From NCBI RefSeq assembly GCF_001611675.1, contig NZ_CP014766.1:186001-250000 (forward strand): a stretch of DNA of 64,000 bases, in the 5' to 3' direction. Positions within the stretch are counted from its first letter, which is position 1. Every line of letters begins with the position of its first letter. The DNA is from Pontibacter akesuensis. GTDB lineage: Bacteria; Bacteroidota; Bacteroidia; Cytophagales; Hymenobacteraceae. The notes beneath the pieces were generated by a model, which saw nothing but the letters and a program-made list of their open reading frames with translations, ran no database searches and was not told where the DNA came from. Positions 46,201 through 53,658 of this stretch are shown piece by piece. The position numbers and the translations under genes were made by a program.

Positions 46201-47157
46201 ACGCTGGTGGTAGACAGCCTGCGGCTGAAGCCCCTCTTCGAATTTGAGGAGTACACCGATAAGCTGGAGTATGCCACCGACCGGGTTGCCCTTACCATAC
46301 CAAGTATAAAAATGCAGGGCTTCAGGCTGGATGCCTTGTTTAATGAGCAGGAGATAATTGCCTCCAACATCAAGCTGACGAAACCGGAACTTAACCTTTA
46401 CAGGAACAGAAAGGTGCCGGAAAACCCGGAGCGGCAGCCGCCTACCCTCCAGCAAATGCTGCGCAACGTACCGTACCCGGTGCAGATTGACTCGGTGCAC
46501 ATTGTGGGTGGGAAGATCGTATATTCGGAGGTAGCCGCAAACGGGGTAGCTCCCGGCGTGCTCACCCTGGATCATACCATGCTACAGATCGCCAACATCA
46601 CGAACGACTCACTGCTGCTCCGGGAGAACAGCATCATCTGGGCCAGTGGCACTACCATGTTTATGGGCGAGAGCACCCTCAAAGCAAACTTTGCCTTTCA
46701 TATGAACCACCCCGAGGACCTTTATACTTATAAGGGAACGCTGGAGCCAATGAAGTTCGCCGCCTTCAACCCACTGCTGACGCAGCTCATGTTTTTCCGT
46801 ATGAAAAGCGGCTCTATCAACCAGGCTGATTTTACTGTGCGGGCAACCGAACATATGGCAGAGGGACAAGTAGACCTTTTGTACGATGATCTGTACATTC
46901 AACTGATCGATAAAGAGGACCCTGGAAATCCGGGCCTGCTGCTAAACACGGGAAGCTTTCTTCTCAACAACCTGGTCATCAAGGACAACAACCCCTCCCG
47001 ACTGGGAAACTTTCGCAAGGGGGAAATAAAGGTGGAGCGGGACCTTACCAAATCTGTTTTCAACCACATGAGCGGCGCCTTGATGAGCGGGGTAGCCTCC
47101 AGCATGATGCCCGGCTGGATAGAGAAAGTACTAAGTGCCCTGGTGGGGCTGCCCTAA
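43213..47157 (+). CDS. large membrane-anchored AsmA/DUF748-like protein with internal repeats
   Basis: 1314 residues. A single N-terminal membrane helix (about 15-38) is followed by an AsmA/DUF748-like start (LNFKDIDINLLSTSIALQGV) and a long periplasmic part. The protein is built from about six repeats of roughly 180-210 residues. Each has a motif like LFDVSTTKFVVTGLDLVRSY (seen near 130, 285, 480, 645, 830 and 1030 in variants) and most have a second motif like YTYQSPDSVYTISLDSLSYS (five variants). The C-terminus has FAAFNPLLTQLMFFRMKSGS, as in AsmA-family ends. Proteins of this type are thought to bridge inner and outer membranes and move lipids. Function is inference. Confidence 0.78.
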   Translation: MSSPEKTSIGHKVLKVAGTVAACLIGLILLLTLLLLTVLEPYAARMLKKQVTEKTEGLYQLNFKDIDINLLSTSIALQGVHLSPDTAVHRQQLHSEKASAILVELQTPQFKVTGINLLDLIIRKQLSINKVLIKQPHLTLMVDERVQSRAAPKAIQDSSSSGKRFIKGLEVGEIDIPGARVQQVSWAKPNQPIHTLSDLSLRVLGLELDSLQQDLLKNWKTEDVQVMLKAYAYTPPNSVYRFGFDSFRYSTKKEKLQLDNLRVALDSSATTALNTPKTKHLLFNVLVPSLQVTGLNALEAYRTKKLKLAELTLNQAAVELLENPALAADTASLNVKELYAQVSGYLQVVGLEELHLADARFIHRTVSPEVATIQEVKKLNVRLWDVRLDSATLFSPRENLPVQEFLVSARNYHYSNPASVYTLQVGQMELSSKERHLVVDTVRVWGDRSKNKRLGQGAAASAVVYDLQVPRVRITEMDLLKSYQTRLLDVGNISIISPAISMTYYPKVPIPDWKVIARKAYEPLTAFVSDLKVGQLNVQHASFTRQISKEEVRLSQKLEDGSLSLTGIHIDSAFIYQQEPLVPLQSFTFSGRGYKHVMPAQAQSLAIGRFRYSTSHGELTARSISLTSDSDQNEQMQQSDEASRTLFDLSAPLLKVTGLQVIEALNKGRLALKEISLRHPNLSIITDRDISPAPAPGIEQAAAALLKFISPVTVQAVRLEDGTFTYRENREKIIRTQRLEQVSTLITGLKLSPESLSKLDEALPLDEMRVTASNYTYQSPDSVYTISLDSLSYSSMRQELFARYFSLTSDKEAHVELKATNPAAASGHLFDVSTTKFVVTGLDLVRSYETGRFAMAGILLHAPEVAILRDQEVVNRQAASAAPNQAGSTRKKDQPQGQALKQVKDVVHNFSVDRLRLTDGKFKLSVLKDTVTKSQTLEQVSVVLEELRLVSLQAPDPLEMFDVDNVGFLVQDYTYLTPDSLYEFHIGEARTSLRDQTLVVDSLRLKPLFEFEEYTDKLEYATDRVALTIPSIKMQGFRLDALFNEQEIIASNIKLTKPELNLYRNRKVPENPERQPPTLQQMLRNVPYPVQIDSVHIVGGKIVYSEVAANGVAPGVLTLDHTMLQIANITNDSLLLRENSIIWASGTTMFMGESTLKANFAFHMNHPEDLYTYKGTLEPMKFAAFNPLLTQLMFFRMKSGSINQADFTVRATEHMAEGQVDLLYDDLYIQLIDKEDPGNPGLLLNTGSFLLNNLVIKDNNPSRLGNFRKGEIKVERDLTKSVFNHMSGALMSGVASSMMPGWIEKVLSALVGLP

Positions 47158-47259
47158 AGACTCTATCGTATAATAAAGGCCTGAAACCAGTTAACTTATA
47201 CTTGCACGGGCAAAAGCGCATTTCAACGCACCTCTTAGCAGTCGCACCTGCGAGCGATG

Positions 47260-47514
47260 TTACTTGTAACGTAATTTGTAGAAAAGTATAACACTGGCCA
47301 GCGCAGAGGTGACCGCATTGGCAAGTATAACCGGCAGGTTGTCGGTCATCATGCCATAAGCAAGCCACAGCAGGGTTCCTGATGTGAAGATGGTGTACAT
47401 GGCTACCGAAATGGCCGAAGTATCCCTCGTCTTGATGATCTTGAAAGCCTGTGGGAGAAAAGAAAAAGTGGTACAACAAGCTGCAACCATCCCTATCGCC
47501 TCAATCCAATCCAT
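47260..47514 (-). CDS. SemiSWEET-type sugar transporter (PQ-loop)
   Basis: 84 residues forming a single three-helix bundle: WIEAIGMVAACCTTFSFLPQ with the PQ motif in helix 1, ISVAMYTIFTSGTLLWLAYG, and LANAVTSALASVILFYKLRY. Size and motifs fit bacterial SemiSWEETs, which work as homodimers and move sugars such as glucose or sucrose passively. The gene stands alone, convergent with the repeat-protein gene. Confidence 0.92.
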   Translation of the reverse strand: MDWIEAIGMVAACCTTFSFLPQAFKIIKTRDTSAISVAMYTIFTSGTLLWLAYGMMTDNLPVILANAVTSALASVILFYKLRYK

Positions 47515-47737
47515 AGTTAGTCGTATTGATTCTTTTTGACTGCTAACACTGCATCAGGTAATAGAGCAGGTAAAGCGTTGGCAATTTAATTAAAACTTCC
47601 CGTGTTTAAATGCTCCTGTATACCCTATAGTCCTTCCGTATTCAAGTTGGTTCGCTTGATCGGCAGAAATCAATTCAACGCAAGTATAAAATCAATTCTG
47701 CCAACTTTGTCGTTTAGAAAGTAAAAACAAATCTGCC

Positions 47738-48652
47738 ATGCTGGATATCGTCATAGAAGCCCGTAAGGCTGCACTTGCCCCGGGGATGGATGTTAAAAGA
47801 ATTCTTCCGTTCCGCCTGCGCAGAATGGTGGGCCCGTTCATTTTCATGGATCACGCAGGCCCTGTTTCGGTGCAGCCGCCGCTCTCGCAATCGATGGACG
47901 TGCTGCCGCACCCGCACATCGGGTTGTCTACAGTCAGCTACCTGTTTGGCGGGCAGGTAACGCACCGTGATAGCCTGGGAGTGCAGCAGGTGATCCGTCC
48001 GGGCGAGGTAAACTGGATGACTGCAGGCAGCGGCATCGCTCACTCCGAGCGTTTCGAGGATCCGGCCGCCTTAGCCGGTGGTTCCCTGGAGATGATACAA
48101 ACGTGGGTGGCCCTCCCGGAAAAAGACGAAGAGGCAGCTCCCTCGTTTGACAATTACAAGCCGGAGCAGCTGCCCATTTTCACGGATACCGGCGTGTGGA
48201 TGCGGCTGATTGCGGGCGATGCCTTTGGCCTGAAAAACAACGTCAGAACGCACTCCCCGCTGTTCTACCTGCACGTGGTGCTGGAGAAAGGGGCGCGTTT
48301 CGGGCTTCCCACCGGACACACCGAGCGAGGCATTTATGTGGCCAAGGGAAGTATAGAAGTTCTCGGGAATACGTACACGGCGGGTCAGATGCTCGTATTC
48401 ACAAAGGGAGTTGACCCTGTGCTCTCTGCCAGGGAAGCTTCTACGCTCATGCTGCTGGGAGGCGAGCCGCTGGGCGAGCGCTTTATCTGGTGGAACTTTG
48501 TTTCCTCCAAAAAAGAGCGGATCGAGCAGGCCAAGGCAGACTGGAAAGAAGGCCGCATCCTGTTACCTCCCTCCGACAACCAGGAGTTTGTGCCCCTTCC
48601 GGAGAACCGCTCCCGCCCTGCCGGAAGCCCTCCGCCACAGGCGCTGTCCTGA
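47738..48652 (+). CDS. pirin family protein
   Basis: 304 residues, double cupin. The N-terminal cupin carries the metal-binding pattern HPHIGLSTVSYLFGGQVTHR and the tail of the motif GSGIAHSE, giving the usual three His and one Glu. The pattern VGPFIFMDHAGP at the start is typical for pirins. Some bacterial pirins have quercetin 2,3-dioxygenase activity, others act in stress regulation. The downstream MFS gene is convergent, so no operon partner is evident. Confidence 0.93.
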   Translation: MLDIVIEARKAALAPGMDVKRILPFRLRRMVGPFIFMDHAGPVSVQPPLSQSMDVLPHPHIGLSTVSYLFGGQVTHRDSLGVQQVIRPGEVNWMTAGSGIAHSERFEDPAALAGGSLEMIQTWVALPEKDEEAAPSFDNYKPEQLPIFTDTGVWMRLIAGDAFGLKNNVRTHSPLFYLHVVLEKGARFGLPTGHTERGIYVAKGSIEVLGNTYTAGQMLVFTKGVDPVLSAREASTLMLLGGEPLGERFIWWNFVSSKKERIEQAKADWKEGRILLPPSDNQEFVPLPENRSRPAGSPPPQALS

Positions 48653-48698
48653 AAAATCTACTGTATCTAAACTACGCCCGGTAGCTGGCAATGCGCTA

Positions 48699-49949
48699 TC
48701 AAGCATTCCTGGACTGGTGCTGTGCAACATCGGTAACCGGGTGCTGGCACATACGGACTGCAGAAAAAACACATGCGCCTATCGTTACCAATCCCGAACC
48801 GAGTAGCACCACCTCTGCCCCAAAGTTATCGCTGAAATAACCTGCTGCCAGAGCTCCGGCCACATAGCCGAAGTCACGCCAGAAGCGGAAGATGCCCAGG
48901 CTCTGCGAGCGCTGCACAGGATGCGTATTGTCGGCCACCAGCGTCAGGAAAGTTGGGTAAACCAGAGCCGTTCCAATGCCAACCGTAGCCAGGGAGAGTA
49001 GCATCAGGGTGAACAAGCTTGTAAAAAAGAGGGCCGCAATGCCCACTCCCTGCAACAGCATGCCTAGGCACAGCAACAGTTTCCGGGAGTAGCTGTCTCC
49101 CATCTTACCTGTAAAAAGCTGCCCAATGCCCCACACCGCCGGATATATGCCAGCCAATAACCCTATCTCCACCATCGAATATCCCTTTGCAGCCAGCACC
49201 AGCGGCAGCAGGCCCCACAGCGCACCGTCATTTATTTTCGTCACAAAGCCATTCAAGGTAACCGGGCCCAGGTTAATATGCCGCCAGGTGGTGTCCTTCC
49301 AGACACTTGCCAGAAAAGGCACCTTGCTGATGGCTGCCTCCGCCTGCACATGCGCCTTGGTGTCGCGCACCACAAATTTTGCAAGCAGGATGCCTGCCAA
49401 CGAGAAGATGAGGCCCGGCACGAAAGCAAAAGTGATTTCGCCTGTGGTGGAGGCAATGTAACCGGCCAGAAAGGAAGCCAACCCAACGGCAAGGTAACCG
49501 GCAAACTCATTGATGCCCATCGCCATGCCCCGGTTCTTTTCGCCCACCAGATCAATCGTCATCACGATGCTGGATGTCCAGGCAAGGCCCTGGTTGACAC
49601 CTAGTAGAAGGTTCGCCCCGATTACCCACCACCAATTCTGTGCGTAGATCAGCAGCCAGGGCACCGGCAAAGCGAATAGCCAGCCGGCCAGCAACAGCTG
49701 CTTGCGCGTGAAACGCACCGACAGCTGCCCCATCACTAAATTAGCCAATGACTTCGCCAGCCCAAAAGCTACAATAAAGGAAAGTATGGCGGAGTGCGTA
49801 TTGAGGCCGAATGTTGTTTCTGCGAACTTAGGCAGCACTGCGCGCTCCAGCCCCACCATAGAGCCAATAAAACCGGTCATCAACATCAAAAGCCAAAACT
49901 GAGCTGCATTCTCCCTCAAACCCGTCTTTGCACGCGGTGTATGCCTCAT
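48699..49949 (-). CDS. MFS transporter
   Basis: 416 residues with twelve membrane segments. The N-terminal helix GFIGSMVGLERAVLPKFAET, the loop MGQLSVRFTRKQLLLAG (family A-motif place) and the second-half copy GKMGDSYSRKLLLC (A-like motif) mark a major facilitator. TFLTLVADNTHPVQRSQSLG and FRFWRDFGYVAGALAAGYFS are conserved in a subgroup of unclear substrate. Convergent with pirin (46 bp gap). Probably an efflux or uptake carrier for a small molecule. Confidence 0.9.
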   Translation of the reverse strand: MRHTPRAKTGLRENAAQFWLLMLMTGFIGSMVGLERAVLPKFAETTFGLNTHSAILSFIVAFGLAKSLANLVMGQLSVRFTRKQLLLAGWLFALPVPWLLIYAQNWWWVIGANLLLGVNQGLAWTSSIVMTIDLVGEKNRGMAMGINEFAGYLAVGLASFLAGYIASTTGEITFAFVPGLIFSLAGILLAKFVVRDTKAHVQAEAAISKVPFLASVWKDTTWRHINLGPVTLNGFVTKINDGALWGLLPLVLAAKGYSMVEIGLLAGIYPAVWGIGQLFTGKMGDSYSRKLLLCLGMLLQGVGIAALFFTSLFTLMLLSLATVGIGTALVYPTFLTLVADNTHPVQRSQSLGIFRFWRDFGYVAGALAAGYFSDNFGAEVVLLGSGLVTIGACVFSAVRMCQHPVTDVAQHQSRNA

Positions 49950-50246
49950 AAAATCAAATAAGTCTGGTGTGGTCTATAATGGATTCAGCTGCAAAATTAC
50001 CATAATATTTCTGCCGCTACAGGGTTTTGAGGTGAAGAGATTTGTTTTGCCTGTAAAAGGCGCAAGTGTAGCGATATAATAGCGGAGCGCTTCATTTGTA
50101 AAGGTACCACATTCAAATCCGCTCACGGGCAGGCGGCAGCAGCCCTTCCTGCTCCTGCAGCACCTGAGGCCTAAAAATAACCTTTATCAAACTATCCCGT
50201 CTTCTCCTATTAGCAATAAAACGTTCCACCCATCATCTAAGAAACT

Positions 50247-51599
50247 ATGCCTCTAAAGTCAGTGCTCCTTCGCCGTATCATGTACCCTATGCAGCAGTTT
50301 ATCAAGGCTGAGTCCTTTAGCGGTATATTGCTGATTCTGGTGACGGTGGTAGCGCTTGCATGGGCGAACTCCCCCTGGGCAGCGTCTTACGAAGAAACCT
50401 GGAATACGCCCCTCACACTTGCTTTTGGTGATTTCGGGTTAACCAAGGCCGCCATACTTTGGATTAACGACGGGCTGATGGCGATCTTCTTTTTTGTGGT
50501 TGGCCTGGAGATAAAGCGCGAGATGCTCATGGGTGAACTGGCTTCCCTTAAAAAAGCGGCCTTTCCGGTGGTGGCTGCCGTGGGGGGCATGCTGGTACCG
50601 GCGCTCATCTATGCTTTCCTGAACAGCAACACCCCAGGAATTGATGGCTGGGGAATACCGATGGCAACAGACATTGCCTTTGCCCTTGGCATCCTGACCC
50701 TGCTCGGAAACAGGGTGCCTCTGTCCCTGAAGCTTTTCCTGGTGGCCTTTGCCATTGTGGATGATATTGGCGCGGTGCTCGTAATCGCTATTTTCTATAC
50801 GGCAGAGCTGAACGTAACACTGCTGCTGAGCGCGCTGGGGGTGTTTGGGGTTCTAATGGTGATGGGTACAGTACTTAAATCACACCGTATGTGGCTATAC
50901 ATACTGCTGGGCATAGTGATGTGGGTGCTTTTCCTAAAGTCCGGGGTGCATGCCACTGTGGCGGGCATTCTCCTGGCTATCACCATTCCGGCGCGTTCTA
51001 AAATATCGGAGAAGGAGTTTGTGCTGTCCACCAATCAGATTATGGAGGAAATGCAGTCTGTTTACGCCCCACTACCCGGGGAAGACCAGAACCTGGAAAA
51101 TTTGGAAGAGTCGCAATACCAGTCGGCGGTTTATTCGATCGAGGAGAACTGCGAGGAAGCCCTTCCTCCCCTGCACCGGCTGGAGCACACGCTGCACCCA
51201 TGGGTGGCCTATGCCATCATGCCCATTTTTGCGCTGGCTAACGCTGGCATTTTCATCGATTCCAGTTTAACCAGCGGCTTCTCCAATCCTGTTACGTGGG
51301 GCATCGTGCTGGGGCTTGTGCTTGGCAAGCCAGTTGGCATCATGCTCTTTACCTGGTTGGCATCCGCCACGGGACTGGTGTCTAAGCCTGACTCTTTTAC
51401 CTGGGTGCAGGTAGCCGGAGCCGGGCTTCTGGGCGGCATTGGGTTTACCATGTCTATCTTCATCGCCAACCTGGCCTTTACCGGCTCCCCGCTGCTGGCA
51501 CAGGCGAAGTTTGCCATTCTATGCGCCTCCCTGGTGGCGGGGGTAGTAGCGTATCTCCTGCTCAGGTCTACCTCTAAGGTGATCGCCACGGAAGTATAG
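50247..51599 (+). CDS. nhaA: Na+/H+ antiporter NhaA
   Basis: 450 residues, longer than E. coli NhaA (388). Motifs: GLEIKREMLMGELASLKKAA, PMATDIAFALGILTLLG with Asp of the ion site, and AFAIVDDIGAVLVIAIFYTA with the paired Asp that bind Na (Asp163/164 equivalents). A cytoplasmic insertion (about 270-310; EMQSVYAPLPGEDQNLENLE) makes it longer, as in many Bacteroidota homologues. It exchanges two protons for one Na at alkaline pH. Several ATG codons near the start; the first (50247) fits best. Confidence 0.95.
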   Translation: MPLKSVLLRRIMYPMQQFIKAESFSGILLILVTVVALAWANSPWAASYEETWNTPLTLAFGDFGLTKAAILWINDGLMAIFFFVVGLEIKREMLMGELASLKKAAFPVVAAVGGMLVPALIYAFLNSNTPGIDGWGIPMATDIAFALGILTLLGNRVPLSLKLFLVAFAIVDDIGAVLVIAIFYTAELNVTLLLSALGVFGVLMVMGTVLKSHRMWLYILLGIVMWVLFLKSGVHATVAGILLAITIPARSKISEKEFVLSTNQIMEEMQSVYAPLPGEDQNLENLEESQYQSAVYSIEENCEEALPPLHRLEHTLHPWVAYAIMPIFALANAGIFIDSSLTSGFSNPVTWGIVLGLVLGKPVGIMLFTWLASATGLVSKPDSFTWVQVAGAGLLGGIGFTMSIFIANLAFTGSPLLAQAKFAILCASLVAGVVAYLLLRSTSKVIATEV

Positions 51600-51727
51600 C
51601 AACTTCTGCAACACATCACATACTTCCCCATTGCCTTGAAGTTAAGCGTTCGTGCAGCTCTTTTGGTAAGAGCTGCTGTATTCCAATTCTGCTAATCCAG
51701 CATACGAACTCTATGCTTACACAAGGT

Positions 51728-51764
51728 CGCATACTTATACTTACCCGCTAAGTATAAGTATGCG
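51728..51764. repeat. perfect 16-bp-stem hairpin made of the AAGTATA/TATACTT motif
   Basis: CGCATACTTATACTTA, then CCCGC, then TAAGTATAAGTATGCG. Both arms carry the window-wide motif in tandem. It lies 129 bp after nhaA and 135 bp before the MBL gene. There is no T tract, so a terminator is unlikely; a protein-binding site or structured RNA is more plausible. Confidence 0.6.
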
Positions 51765-51898
51765 TGAGAAAAGGGGCCGGGACACACGGTAAAAGGAAGG
51801 TTGGAAAGATAACTTCCCGGAACTTGCTGCAGTAGAAATTAGTTTATACTTTTACTGACTGATTAGTCATATCAGTTGATTGTTTTGTTTACAGCCCC

Positions 51899-53002
51899 AT
51901 GAGATTTCTAAAAAAGTTTATGCTAACTGTTTTTTTAATTGCCACTGTTCTGTCCGTCTCCGGCTTCATGTTCATGCAGCAAGGTACCTTCGGGAGCGCT
52001 CCAAACGGAAAACGCCTGGAGCGCATCCAGAACTCTCCGAACTTCAGGAACGGCTCCTTTCAGAATCTAACCGAGACACCCATGCAGGCAGAGGATGCCT
52101 CGATGGTAGGTATGCTGTTTTCCTTTTTCAACAAGCCTAAAAACACCTCACCCTCCACTCCTATTCCCTTTGTAACATCAGACCTGAAAGCAGCCGGAAC
52201 GGAAAGCCCCAGCATTTACTGGTTTGGGCATTCATCTTACCTGATTAAAACCAAGGCCTACAACGTTTTGGTAGATCCGGTTTTCAGTGGCTACGCCTCT
52301 CCTGTTTCGTTTATGGTGAAGGCGTTTGAGGGTGCTAACACGTATGCCGCTTCGGATATGCCGCAAATCGACGTGCTGGTTCTGACGCACGATCATTACG
52401 ATCACCTCGACTATAATACAATATCCGCGCTGAAAGACAGTGTGGCGCATTTTGTTGTTCCGCTTGGTGTAGGGGCGCACCTCGAAGACTGGGGCGTAGC
52501 GGAGAGCAAAATAACTGAGCTGGACTGGTGGGAAACAGCCAACTATAAAGAGCTCACGTTTACAGCCACGCCTGCCCGCCACTTCTCCGGCCGTGGACTT
52601 GCCCGTGGCAAATCACTTTGGACATCTTATGTGCTACAAATGCCAAAGCATAAAATCTACATTGGCGGCGACTCCGGCTATGAGGAACACTTCAAAGAGA
52701 TTGGCAGCAAGTTTGGTTCCTTTGACCTGGCGATACTGGAGAACGGGCAGTACAACAAAAATTGGCCGTACATCCACATGATGCCTGAGCAAGTGGTGCA
52801 GGCGGCCAAAGATCTGCAGGCAGAAGTGCTTTTCCCGGTGCATTCTGGTAAGTTTGCCCTTGCCCTCCACGCCTGGAATGAGCCGTTGCAGCGTGTGGTG
52901 AAAAGCGCTTCTGAAAGCCAGCTAAAGGTAACAACACCGATGATCGGTGAACCAATTGTCATTGGGGAAAGGTATCCGGCAACGCAGTGGTGGACAAACT
53001 AA
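51899..53002 (+). CDS. MBL fold metallo-hydrolase (NAPE-PLD / UlaG-like)
   Basis: 367 residues with an N-terminal membrane or signal segment (FLKKFMLTVFLIATVLSVSG), then a metallo-beta-lactamase fold: YWFGHSSYLIKT, the zinc motif LTHDHYDHLD (HxHxDH), PARHFSGRG and YIGGDSGYEEHF, and HMMPEQVV and FPVHSGKFAL near the end. The GHSSYLI and ARHFSGR patterns resemble N-acyl-phosphatidylethanolamine phospholipase D-like and UlaG-like hydrolases. It is followed after 10 bp by a TetR regulator gene. Substrate unknown; a lipid is a guess. Confidence 0.9.
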   Translation: MRFLKKFMLTVFLIATVLSVSGFMFMQQGTFGSAPNGKRLERIQNSPNFRNGSFQNLTETPMQAEDASMVGMLFSFFNKPKNTSPSTPIPFVTSDLKAAGTESPSIYWFGHSSYLIKTKAYNVLVDPVFSGYASPVSFMVKAFEGANTYAASDMPQIDVLVLTHDHYDHLDYNTISALKDSVAHFVVPLGVGAHLEDWGVAESKITELDWWETANYKELTFTATPARHFSGRGLARGKSLWTSYVLQMPKHKIYIGGDSGYEEHFKEIGSKFGSFDLAILENGQYNKNWPYIHMMPEQVVQAAKDLQAEVLFPVHSGKFALALHAWNEPLQRVVKSASESQLKVTTPMIGEPIVIGERYPATQWWTN

Positions 53003-53012
53003 AGCAGGAGCC

Positions 53013-53582
53013 ATGTCTGAAAAAAGAGACCAGATTGTTGCAGCTGCCCTGAAGTTATTCTGCCAGAAAGGCTTCCAGAACACATCCACCGCAGCCATAT
53101 CGAAAGAAGCAGGGGTGGCTACCGGCACGCTGTTTTTATACTTCAAAAGTAAAGAGGAGCTGATCAACGCGCTTTACAGCGAAACAAAGAACGCTATGGC
53201 AGCATACGTGCAGGAGGATCTGCCTGCAGCCGCGGCGGCTTTAGAAACTCAGCTCCTGCACTGCTGGCGGCGCGCGGCGGAGTGGGCGCTGGAACACCCG
53301 TTCCACTACCGTTTTTCCGCCATGTTCAGCAACTCACCCTTCATCACAAAACTTACCCGTGATGAGGCCGCCTCCTCCTTTCTGTTTATGCAGGACATCA
53401 TTGAAAAGGGCATCAAGCAAGGCAATTTAGCTGGAATGGACAAGAACCTTTTCATTTCGCTGTTCAGCGGCCAGTTGCACGCCACCATCACTTTTGTGGA
53501 AAATCAGCAAAGCTCCTCTAACCATAAAGAAGTGCTGGAGCAAACGTTTCATTTCTTTATGAAAGGGGTGGCAGCTGCTTAA
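53013..53582 (+). CDS. TetR/AcrR family transcriptional regulator
   Basis: 189 residues from the ATG at 53013, preceded by GGAG; the longer frame overlaps the hydrolase gene and is not used. N-terminal HTH: QIVAAALKLFCQKGFQNTST, AISKEAGVATGTLFLYFKSK, then the helix-rich ligand domain. It follows the hydrolase gene by 10 bp and is probably in the same transcript, so it may regulate that gene and itself. No clear TetR operator is visible in front of the hydrolase gene, although the motif-rich hairpin at 51728 is upstream. Confidence 0.93.
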   Translation: MSEKRDQIVAAALKLFCQKGFQNTSTAAISKEAGVATGTLFLYFKSKEELINALYSETKNAMAAYVQEDLPAAAAALETQLLHCWRRAAEWALEHPFHYRFSAMFSNSPFITKLTRDEAASSFLFMQDIIEKGIKQGNLAGMDKNLFISLFSGQLHATITFVENQQSSSNHKEVLEQTFHFFMKGVAAA

Positions 53583-53658
53583 AAAGTAGCCACACTTATA
53601 CTTATACTCATAGCCAAACCCGGTCTGCTTTCCAAGTATAGAGCTGCATTCCCTTTTA

